Assembly: GCA_014526335.1 (NCBI GenBank)
Contig: JACTAT010000002.1
Span: 2,207,609 to 2,271,608, forward strand
Direction: 5' to 3'
Length of the DNA stretch: 64,000 nucleotides
Source: Chrysaora quinquecirrha
Taxonomy: Eukaryota; Cnidaria; Scyphozoa; Semaeostomeae; Pelagiidae
Shown: positions 11,701 through 20,520 of the stretch, one piece after another
How positions within the stretch are numbered: position 1 is the stretch's first letter
Layout: each line of letters starts with the position of its first letter
Notes under the pieces: model-generated
The model's input: only the letters and a program-made list of their open reading frames with translations
Told to the model about the DNA's origin: nothing
Databases searched by the model: none
Position numbers and translations under genes: made by a program

Positions 11701-14700
11701 TGAGGCAAAGATTAGATTAAATCCTTTCCCATGGAGAATTCCGAGGTTGGCCAGGTCAATTAGCGAACTCAGGACAATAAAGAAAAGTGGTTGAGAAAAA
11801 ACGACTTACGGTAAAATAGAGAAAACTATTTTCCTTCAATTAACTTTTCTGTGAAGTCCGAAAAGGCCTAAAAAGCTTCTGATAGATAGGAGCTATAAAG
11901 GTTGTAATGGAAACAATTATTGGAACAATAAAGGTCTAGAACTAAATTCCAGAGTTTTAGAGTTGCACTAAATACTGATCATTCACGATGCTCTCATTAT
12001 TACAATGTCCCCTCTCATCAGTCCTCATTAATTACATGTTTCAATATATTCAAAATTACGGTACAAAATATTGGCTCAATCTCAATAATTTCAACTTGTA
12101 ATAATGACTTACAAATGCAATGCAATATCAGTAATTTCAAGTTATACATTAGTGTAATTGAAAAAGTACTCAAAAAAGGGGAAGCTAAGGAGCTAAGATT
12201 ACATAAGTAATTGATTCTACTGACGTAAACGTATACATTATTTTTAGAAGAGGGTAAATTTAGATGAAGAAAGAATGAACGGTTTTCCAAAAAGATCCAT
12301 TTTCAAGAAGTGCGTGTTCCTATATTTTGTGGTTGAAATAACTTAACTTTTAAAGATTTTTAAAATTTTGATCAGCCTGTTGCTATTATACTTCACAACG
12401 AAAATATCCAGAAATTTGTTTGGCATTTCGCACTTACGCAACAACACGATAAGTGAGATCTTCATCTTGGCCCAACATTCTTTCCAACTCTCTGAAAGTT
12501 AGATTTAGGGCTCCCCTGAAAATCATGATTTCCTCTTCTCGAGAGTTAAAACACGCACTTCGGTAATGTTTTCACGCATGAAGTATATGTTCTCAGCCTT
12601 ATGGAGCCTTGCCACTGCCGATACAGTAGGAGATGACACGTCGAAATTGCGGACCTGAAATTGGAGAATCTCGAATTTCCAGAGGAGAATCCTTACTCTG
12701 TCAGACTCGGCAACCCAGCGCTTTCCCAGGATAACGGGGGCAATTAAAATCCCGATAGAAAATCTTTCAAACAATAGCTTTAGTTGCTTGCAAACAAAGT
12801 TTTACTTTATTATCCAAGAAAAACAGAAGCACGAATCAACATTTTTCAACCAACTACCAACCACCTTAAATTTGTGATGGAACAGAGCCCAACCCTACGC
12901 TGAAAACTTGCACAATGATGAAGGTCGTGAGAGGAGAAAGTTTTAATTTCGAATTCTTACCTGTGCATGAAATGTATGTGAAACATGATGATTATTTGAA
13001 TTCGTTTGTTGCGTTAACGGTACAGAAACACTTGAAGTCGGTTGCTGTGAAGGCGAAGATACAGGCTGTTGAGATGGCGGCCCATCTTCCCCATTTGAAT
13101 GGAAGTACCAGACGCCATTTGGAGCAACGGTATAACAGTATCCACTTGGGTGTAAATACACTCCAGCTGATGTTACAGGCTCTGCGAAAGAAAAAGTATG
13201 TTTACTGTATTTATGCATTTATGTTTATTTAACTTGTGCGTTTAGTTAACTAATAAAGACAAGCCAAAGCAATTGGAACAAGTATGAATACAGCACAGTA
13301 CCGTCGAGAGGGGGGTAGGGGGTAAAAGTCCGGGGCCCGGGCCCCGAAGGCACCGTAAAATTATGGACCATAACATTTTGTTATTGCCTTAAGTTTTCAT
13401 TGCCTCGGGACAGGCTGACAGACCTCGCAGTGTTGGGCATCGAGAGCGAAATTGCAATAACTATTGACTTTAATGACATTTTTAACGATTTTGCAAACAT
13501 GAAAGCGCGAAAAGTGTTATTTTGAGAGCTTGAAACTTTGTTCCTAATATTTTATTTTTATTTTACTAACACAAAACGATGCTAATTACTCACCAATAGC
13601 AGCTACACGTTCTACTAATGGCCTGAAATGGTGTCGCCAATAATGTCGCAGCGTGTAAAAGGCTTTTTTTGCATTTGCAATGCAACACATTGCATTGTTT
13701 TCGGTTCGCGCTTTTTCCTTTGAAATCTTCTATGATTCATTCTTCTTAATGCGCAAGTTGACTGTGGCAGAACGTCTGTCGTTACATTTTGGTCCCGATG
13801 TGTAGCCACTTCAGGATTCCTCAGAACCGGACATTTTCAGGTCTGTCACGCCGCCAGAACAGGTGAAAAATCGCACGTGTAGCCGCGGCTTGACAGGGGA
13901 TTTTATGTCCTGTGCTCTGTTGATTTACCCGGATTTAGGAGTCTCGTTTCCATTTATTCTGTGCCTAGTAATTTCACGCGGCCAGTGGGAAGTCCATTCC
14001 TCGTGGTCTTAGCTGAGAAGCATACCGGAACCCTCTTTGGAGCTCTGTGTGACATGGTAAGCATTTCTCCTTTCTCCAACAATTTGATCAGCTAAGTGTA
14101 GGCATAGACTAGACATATTAGATAGGTTTGCGACCGTTCAGTATACAAACGGGGTTCGCTAAACAAAGTAGCGCGTGTAACAGATGGAACAAGAAAGCTG
14201 TTGAATCGTTTGATAACAGAACATGCTTAAGGAAATTGCTACTGAAAATGACGTGTCTTACCATTTGCAGCCTCTTGTGCACCACTGAAAACAACACCCT
14301 GAAAAAAGAACATTATACGTTTTTTATTTTATAAGAAAGTTTTTTTGGGCCAGTATTGAAACTTTCTTAGATATTTCTTAGATGTTTTCAGTACAAAAAC
14401 TTTCTTGTGACTTTCTTAGAAAAAATTTTGGAATGCAGTATTTCTGCGAATGCACAGTTTAAGACACTGTGTACATTGCAGAAATACCACGTTTTTCATA
14501 GAAAATAACCATATGACTCGTTTACTAGCAAGATGAACGACTGAACAGAAGAGCGAAAATACCATAGCTACAGAACATTAAGAGTATGATTGTATGATAC
14601 AGAACTTTCCAAAGTTTCAAGAATTCAGTATTGAACTTTCTAAAGTTTTTAAGATGTTGAGCACTACTTTCTTATAAACCACTTTCTTCTTAAAAAAGTT

Positions 14701-17700
14701 TTAGTCAGTATAGACTATGCGGGAATATCCGGAAACACCAACACAGTATATAATAAAATAATTCACATACGATCCTTTGTTGCACTCTAAACATCTTGAA
14801 TACCTAAAAGTAACCCTTTTACCCAACTTAATGACACCTCTCATTTGGAGGGCATAAAGTAGGCCTTTATTTGGAAAACAGCACATGTAGTGAGATTGAC
14901 ATTGCTCTGGTCGTTTGCTTAGTTTGTGTTTAAGGTTCTCGGGTCTCTTTGTTAGTTAGTATCCAAGGTCCTATTCCACAGCCGAGGAGCTTAGTCCACG
15001 GACTATCCAGGGTCCTGTGGTCCATGGGCCCCATGGTTTTGTTGTGCAATTTTTTGTGCTATGAGGTCTTGTTTATCGACCTGTTCCTAACTCTTATTAT
15101 TAATGGGTCCTGGTCCTGTTATCTGGTCCCATTCTACAGTAGCGAATTTGCATGTTCTACTCCACAATTCTGTTCCCCTGCCCTGTTTCTTAGTTTTGGC
15201 ATTCTTTCTCGATTTCCTCAGTCCTGTTCCATGGTTCTGTGTCTTAATCTTGAAACTGCTGATTCCTATGTTCCCCGGTCCTGCCCCATCCACAGTCCTG
15301 TTCGTTAGCTTTTAAATTGCTCATGTTTCTCATTCCTGTTTCACGGTCCACTTCCTTCAAAGTCCGAAAATGAAATAAGCGCCCGGACCCGGGCGCTTGA
15401 TCCAGGATTAACGTTATTTGCTGTTCTGCTTTCAGGAGCAGGTTTTGGAGAACTTCCAAACCCACCTTTGGCTTTTCAAAATGGGATTTCTCGAGTTTCC
15501 GCTGAAATAAATGAGCTTTGCTACAGGACCCAGTGGAGTAGGTGTAGAAAGCTTTTAACCCTTTGTTTCCCAAATTATGAAATACTCTTCATATCTCACT
15601 CAAATTTTCAAATTAAATAGATTTGGGTATGAACATGACAAAACAAGTGAAAAATTGACCAGGGGGGCCTGGGGGATTTTTTGTCCCCCAAGGGACAACC
15701 CCGAATAACCTCGCCCCCCTATACGAAAAAGGGCCTAGGCCAAAATTTGGGTGAAAATCTGCAAGAAAAGTACTTACTTTCCTGTACTAAATTATTTACT
15801 TCGAAATAAAACAGCATTTTAGATTTTCCATGTAGGCCAAAAAATTTGTCTGACTGAAAAATTGGCGACCTGGCGAGAGAAAATATTGAATTTCTTCCCA
15901 ACACTGCAAAGAAGACTGGAAAGCCGCCATTTTGTTGGTTCCTCTTGTGTTGTTGTGTGTAAAAAACACTTTAGGCAAGGCTATTACACGGAACGAGGGG
16001 AATTGGAACGACTTGAAATAATATGTAGCCAATTGGCTACAGTGGGAAACAAAGGGTTAAGTTTCAATAAGTCTAAGTAATGCCCTCCGGGCTAGAATTA
16101 GAAATTTGTGTGGCGTGGAAAGGGTGACCTAATGATCTTGGGAAAGAATTCTCAAAAGAACGCATTTATACATACAAACCTTCTGTCGAATTGCAGGACC
16201 AAGATTTAACTTCTTTTGATTGAAGAAGACCGTTCCCTGCGGGTTTTGGGAAAAATAGTTCATTTATCAGAATTTGAAAGACAATAATAATGAGGTCACG
16301 TTGGGTCATAAATATTCTACATGCAAGCATGAAAAACGGAAAGGAAAATTGCTTGCAAATATTTAAGAGCGTGGTCCTGAAGACCAAAAGGCCTTGGATA
16401 TTCCCCTTCTTATTATAAACGTGTGTATTTACACGCATTTTTGGTGGAGATTTGGAGAAGGACGGCAAAGTTGCCAGAAACATCACATTTTTGCGCGAAC
16501 CAAGCCACCTGCAACATAAAGGCTGCAAGTTGAAAACTTCCAAGACCAATTTCGCCAATCACCGAGATCTTCTGCAAGAAAAGATTCATGCTTGCCTTGC
16601 TGCTGCCTAAGCCGGCCTAAATAGCGTAGTTTATCATGTTTCAAACACCGATTTCCATTGGCTTCTCAGGGCCGACATATGTTCAGCTAAATATGACAAT
16701 AGAAAGATTTTTTGGGTTCGCTTGCATTGCGTGTCTTCATTATCTATTCCAAAATTACATGACAACAGCTCAGAGATTTTCGGTCACGAAATTACTTTCG
16801 TGGACAAAAAGCGTGACTGAAAGATAATTTCTATCCAAAACAGGCGTCAACGAAAAGTCTGCCAAAAGTGAATCAATTTCATAACATTTACACGTGTTGT
16901 TTTACGTTTTCTTCTTTCTTCTCTTCTGTTGGTTAGGTGCCTGGCATACGAGCTTTCTCTCAAACAATCGTCTGTGTCGAATCATTTGTAAACATTAGGA
17001 CTTTTTGATAAAAAATAAATGAGACTTATTCACTATTGACGATGAATAAAAGGCAGGCCGGGGAAAACCGGAAACATGATTTGGCACGGTTCCCAGCACG
17101 CGAAGAACGGTGAAAGTTGAAAATTTCAAAGTGAATGCCAAACTTGTTTCCCGGTTAAAAATAAAACCTTCGCAGTTGTCTGAAATATTTCTTAACTGAC
17201 TAAGACTAAAGGAATGTCCAGCTTATAAATCATGTTTAACTATATTTTTAAAAAGATACATAGGACTAATAACGATAGAAATAGTTTTCAAGTTTTAAAA
17301 CAAATTCGAAGGAAAAAGAAATCCCGTTCTTACCAATTTTTGAGTTTGAATTGCTTCTTGTTTCGACTCAAAAGTAACGAAGCCGAAACTGTGAAAGATA
17401 AAAGTAATAAACTTAGGAAACTATCCTCAAACAATTGCTCGACATTGAAATTAACACAAGTACAAGGAAATTGAAGGGTTATCGAAGGGTTTCACTCCGT
17501 TTCACTTACCCTCGACTGAAGCCATCCTTATCAGCAACGATTTTACAGTCCTTGACTTTTCCATGTTGCTGGAAAAATTCTTTCAGCTCTTCTTCTTTGG
17601 TCTATAAGTTAATAAAAAGATAAGTATTGAATAAACGTTTGAATAATCAATTTATAACAGGTTGTTATGATTAACTGGTAAGATGAAAATAAACAATTCA

Positions 17701-18291
17701 AGTGTAACATGTCCGCGTGGAAAACTTCTGGGTTAGAAAACCTCGAAAAAAGAGAAAGGACGAACACTCTAAGAGGAAATAATAATATTCGAACTAAATA
17801 AATGATTTTAGGGCAAAGAATAATTAACATATTTGGGTAATTAATATAATGAACTTGGGTAATGTAAAAGGATGTAAAATGATTAACTATAACTATATAC
17901 ATGTGTAAGAGTTATGGAAAGAAATTTATCGTCAGAAAATTACGGTGGCAAGAAGCTTTGAGAATTCGAAGACCAGAGAGGTATGGGGGCATCTTTCTGA
18001 AACTTCTGAAGACTTGGATAAGAAAGATAAAGTTATGGCCCGGTTACGGACAATAAACTGTCAAATAAGACATGGAGGTTATTATGACTGATAATAACAT
18101 AGGCGATACTTACGTCAAAAGCTATACCACCAACAAATATTCGGTTCGGAATTTGTATGCCATACTTAACCACATCAGCCTAGTAAAAGCAAGAAAACTT
18201 TAATCCAAAATGAGTCTCGCCAGGAAATACCAGAAATAAACAAACACAAAGTTGAATTCGAAACAAAATAACGAACGTATGAACTTACCAT
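8706..18291 (-). CDS. boule: Boule/DAZ-family RNA-binding protein, copy 1
   Basis: Eleven exons: 18291-18289 (start codon only), 18179-18114, 17601-17510, 17388-17334, 16236-16180, 14284-14262, 13622-13594, 13181-12961, 10563-10375, 9655-9599, 9092-8706. All joins keep frame, giving about 392 aa. Boule proteins bind germ-cell mRNAs in the cytoplasm and promote their translation for meiosis. One RRM spans residues 13-91: RNP2 RIFVGGIAF at 14-22, RNP1 RGFGFVTFE at 53-61, ending KKLNLGPAIRQK. The motif VYLHPSGYCYTVAPNGVWYF matches the tract after the Boule RRM. The rest is Pro/Gln/Asn-rich with a Ser-rich acidic tail. The 23-base exon 6 is inferred because exon 7 can only be read in frame if exon 6 supplies two bases. 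A donor GTAAGA overlaps the stop codon, so a longer C-terminus is possible. Confidence 0.88.
9190..9330. repeat. tRNA-derived SINE-like fragments in inverted arrangement
   Basis: The minus strand carries a B-box-like GGTCGCAGGTTCAAATC (about 9207-9225), while the plus strand carries an A-box-like GTAGCTCAGTTGGTGAGA near 9274. The piece CACCAACT..AGTTGGTG is a small inverted repeat joining them. This looks like two decayed SINE heads head to head in the last boule intron. Confidence 0.45.
9599..9655 (-). other. Boule exon 10 (proline-rich microdomain)
   Basis: This 57-base phase-0 exon encodes QPIPQVNAFPISSPPPPAQ between an acceptor TTCTTCAG and a donor GTACGA. It is listed separately because it is short and easily missed. 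The identical copy is 27661-27717. Confidence 0.75.
9741..9807 (+). repeat. tRNA-like pseudogene or SINE head (Ser/Leu-like)
   Basis: It has a good A box (TGGCCGAGTGGTAAGGC) and B box (GGTTCGAATCA) with a CGTG/CACG T-stem, but a poor acceptor stem beyond GTGG/CCAC and no clean anticodon arm. I read it as a tRNA-derived SINE head or dead tRNA rather than a working tRNA gene. Confidence 0.5.
10030..10365. repeat. A/C-rich cryptic simple repeat in boule intron 9, copy 1
   Basis: About 330 bases are built from degenerate ACACAA, ACGACAC and AATACAA words, almost free of T on the plus strand in places. The long minus-strand open frames here (Cys/Phe/Leu-rich) are by-products of the composition. 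Confidence 0.7.
10718..11120. mobile_element. MITE with GTTCCTTA internal repeats, copy 1
   Basis: Terminal inverted repeats ACACGCTTCTTTTTTATAAG and CTTATAAAAAAAGCGTGT enclose about 400 bases containing many GTTCCTTA / TAAGGAAC words in both orientations. It is non-coding and lies in boule intron 8. Elements at 14316 and 55061 have the same architecture with a changed core word (TTTCTTA). Confidence 0.75.
12434..12690 (-). pseudogene. Possible fragment related to mitochondrial ribosomal protein bS6m (MRPS6)
   Basis: Two adjacent minus-strand pieces in different frames resemble halves of ribosomal protein bS6. The first reads WKFEILQFQVRNFDVSSPTV with a helix VSAVARLHKAENIYF (about 12690-12530). 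The second reads FRELERMLGQDEDLTYRVVA and ends in TAA at 12434 (bS6: ELERxLxxDEDVLRxxVV). The expected segment between them is missing, the frames differ and no start Met is present, so a pseudogene or chance match is likely. Exon 8 of boule could alternatively splice in frame into the first piece at 12658. Confidence 0.25.
13306..13346. other. G-run plus 16-bp GC palindrome
   Basis: A G-rich run is followed by the perfect palindrome CGGGGCCCGGGCCCCG at 13331-13346. In the second copy the run is longer. It can form a quadruplex or cruciform and is also a typical sequencing trouble spot. Confidence 0.6.
14262..14284 (-). other. Boule microexon 6 (23 bases)
   Basis: The exon lies between the acceptor GTTTTCAG and the donor GTAAGAC and encodes WCTRGCK plus two bases of the next codon. 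Without it, exon 5 (phase 0) joined to exon 7 reads into TGA; with it, exons 7 and 8 read in frame through the conserved Boule tract. It is inferred from phase logic. The copy is 32328-32350. Confidence 0.55.
14316..14703. mobile_element. MITE with TTTCTTA internal repeats, copy 1
   Basis: Imperfect inverted ends (TACGTTTTTTATTTTATAAG and CTTCTTAAAAAAGTTTTAG) surround repeated ACTTTCTTAG words. It has the same architecture as the elements at 10718 and 55061. It sits about 30 bases upstream (on the minus strand) of boule microexon 6. Confidence 0.65.
14950..15350. repeat. Degenerate GGTCCTG minisatellite, copy 1
   Basis: About 400 bases of a pyrimidine-rich tract are built on a recurring GGTCCTGTTCCAT-like word (near 14968, 15008, 15106, 15224, 15278, 15296). 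The open frames across it, on both strands, are composition artefacts. Confidence 0.65.
15377..15398. other. GC-rich palindrome
   Basis: The arms AAGCGCCCG and CGGGCGCTT are separated by four bases. The hairpin lies at the edge of the GGTCCTG tract in boule intron 5. Confidence 0.6.
15555..16060. mobile_element. piggyBac-like MITE (TTAA target), copy 1
   Basis: Perfect inverted ends CCCTTTGTTTCCCA and TGGGAAACAAAGGG are each flanked by TTAA, the signature of piggyBac-superfamily insertion. The 506-base interior has short frames on both strands (15796-16032 minus, 15862-16080 plus) but no intact transposase. It includes a foldback with GGGGGATTTTTTGTCCCCC near 15670. Confidence 0.8.
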
Positions 18292-19316
18292 GGCACTCTG
18301 ATAATCTTATATCCAAAAAATACAAGCCGTAGAGACTTTGTTCAGAAATACAGCATGCACGGCAACGGAAATTCTGCCCCGTCAGGGACTTAGAGGCACG
18401 TTACGAAGAATTGTCCACTTTTCACCCGAACACCGACTTTTGTCAAAATATCTGTCAATCAATCAGCACATTTTCTCGACTCTTTGTCTGTATACGTAGA
18501 AATTTGAAAGAAAATTGAAAATATAAATCCCCCAGGGACATTCAAGACAATTTTGTCCTTATTAACAGCATGAAAACTCTATCACGTTTCCAGTGTCTGC
18601 CAGTGAGAGAAAAACTTTTTATTCATCCAACCTCGAAGTGACCAATATTCAAAACAACAGAACTCATAAAGAGCGTCAGCGCTTTCTTTGCTTCTCGGTC
18701 ACTTCAGGAAACGAATTCGCACGGAAAACAGCACGTGCTTATTATTCCTATTCAAAACACCTCACACGTCATTTCTCGACTAGAATCAACCAATCACATT
18801 CAGCGATGACCTCCTCTGGTTTTCCTTCACGAGAACTGAATCACTCGGGCGTGAATTAGTTTTTCAAATAAGAGGATGTCATTGCTTTGAATTAATGAAA
18901 GCAAGAATTTTGTGAGTCATGACCATACCAGATTTTCAGTCTCGCTTTTGGTGTCAAAATTAAAGCACACTTTTGTTTGATTTGTAAAATGTGATTTGGG
19001 ACATTATTGCGTAACTGAAATTGTCTTGAAATGTTACATTGAAAATCATTAAACGCCTCTTATCTTATGTAATTATTTCTCATTAAGACTAATTAATTTC
19101 GACTTCGAGCACACGGCCCAAAGAAGTGTCCAATCATTACTTGCGATTGATATTCTATTGTTGTTAATATCTGAACTCCGAAAAAGCCGACAGCGAAAAG
19201 AAAATTTAGAATTGTCTAGTAAAAAGTATTTGAAAAAAATCGCTGAAAGTTCGACAGAAAAGTTCGTATTTTCCCAACTATATCTTCAAGAAAATTCTCA
19301 AAAACAGGGCAAACAT
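18292..19316. other. Boule 5' flank, copy 1
   Basis: The first 100 bases hold the boule 5' leader, and the promoter must lie here. The segment 18980-19315 is absent from the second copy, where the flank joins the inverted-repeat element directly. The open frames at 18593-18859 and 19158-19340 show no recognisable features. Confidence 0.4.
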
Positions 19317-19442
19317 AGCCTGCGCCCAGACTCAAACTGATCAAATCAGTAGAGTCTGCGCAACTACGTCCAAAAGCTTGTTCTGGCCTCTTTTTCGTTT
19401 CAAGACTTCTTCAATTCTCTTTTGTTTTCTTTTGTCTACTAA

Positions 19443-19490
19443 ACCAATCAAATCGCCTGCCAATTTTTTGGCAGGCGATTTGATTGGTCA
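19443..19490. other. Perfect hairpin with CCAAT arms, copy 1
   Basis: Arms ACCAATCAAATCGCCTGCCA and its exact complement are separated by a short T-run. The outer ends contain CCAAT-box sequence on both strands, about 100 bases before the open frame at 19587. The copy is near 37175-37221. Confidence 0.8.
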
Positions 19491-19586
19491 ATCCCAGCGT
19501 GCTATTGTTTTCTTCTTTGAGCGGCCGCATGAGACTTCGTTGTGTTCGCGCGCGGTAATCTTGTGGATTTGGTGAGTTAGTTCAAA

Positions 19587-19700
19587 ATGGCGAATTCAAG
19601 AGTTTCAGCTGTGGGAAATATTGTTTGGGATGAAGATCGGTTTTCTCAAAGTTTGCACCACACAAGAAATGGAATTGGTTTGATTCACATCAGCAGATAA
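19587..19700 (+). CDS. Short open frame inside the inverted-repeat element
   Basis: Thirty-seven codons start at AAAATGG (MANSRVSAVGNIVWDEDRFS at the start) and follow a CpG-rich promoter-like stretch and the hairpin. It may be the first exon of an element-encoded protein whose remainder is deleted. The second copy (37319-37432) differs by one residue. No family is recognised and it may be non-coding. Confidence 0.25.
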   Translation: MANSRVSAVGNIVWDEDRFSQSLHHTRNGIGLIHISR

Positions 19701-19739
19701 TGGAAAAGAATAACACGTTTTTTAAATCATTGGAACTTT

Positions 19740-20520
19740 GCAATAGATCTAAGAACAACTGAATAGAATTTCGGTGCACATTGATTGATCTGAGGACAAC
19801 TGAATAGGCATTCATCCAGCACTGACCATGACTAACAAAGTTGGTTAGCAAACTGACAAGCATTACTCAGCACTGACAACTGCAAAAGAACTGACAACAG
19901 CTGGATAAATTTTCATTGAGAACAACTGGATAGATTTTGAGTGCACATTGAGTACCATGGTAAAAGATCTGAAAACAACTGAATAGATTTTGAATGCACA
20001 TTGATTATGGTAAAATATCTGAAAACAACTGAATAGAGTTCTGCTCCGATGTCTGACACAAAAAATCCCATTGTTGCATGCAATGCAGTACATGCAATAC
20101 TAGAAAGCAAGCAAACAAGCAGTGATAATGGTAAGAGATCTGAGAACAACTGAATAGATTTTCAGTGCAAATTGATTATGGTAAAAGATCTGAAAACAAC
20201 TGAATAGATTTTGAGTGCACATTGATTATGGTAAAATATCTGAAAACAACTGAATAGAGTTCTGCTCCGATGTCTGACACAAAAAATCCCATTGTTGCAT
20301 GCAATGCAGTACATGCAATACTAGAAAGCAAGCAAACAAGCAGTGATAATGGTAAGAGATCTGAGAACAACTGAATAGATTTTCAGTGCAAATTGATTAT
20401 GGTAAAAGATCTGAGAACAACTGAATAGAATTCTGCTCCAATGACTGACACAAAAAATCCCATTGTTGCATGCAATGCAGTACATGTAATATTAGAAAGC
20501 AAACGAGCAATCTTTATTTG
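19740..20520. repeat. GATCTGAAAACAACTGAATAG minisatellite, copy 1
   Basis: A word close to ATCTGAGAACAACTGAATAG recurs about every 35-80 bases. These are nested in a higher-order 221-bp unit repeated twice in tandem (units near 19901-20121 and 20122-20342). The second large copy has one unit fewer. Open frames across it on the minus strand are artefacts. Confidence 0.85.

Noticed and set aside
12915..13232. 105-residue plus-strand frame (and 30974-31291)
   Set aside because: It is antisense to boule exon 8, whose minus-strand reading matches the Boule family.
14949..15573. Several frames of 70-170 residues on both strands
   Set aside because: They lie on the GGTCCTG tract, change between the two copies through single-base indels and resemble nothing.
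16166..16558. 130-residue minus-strand frame as a separate gene
   Set aside because: Only 16180-16236 is coding, as boule exon 5; the rest is intron read through the splice acceptor.
19740..20520. CRISPR-like regularly spaced repeats
   Set aside because: Spacing is irregular, the spacers are themselves repeated, and the setting is an animal transposon.
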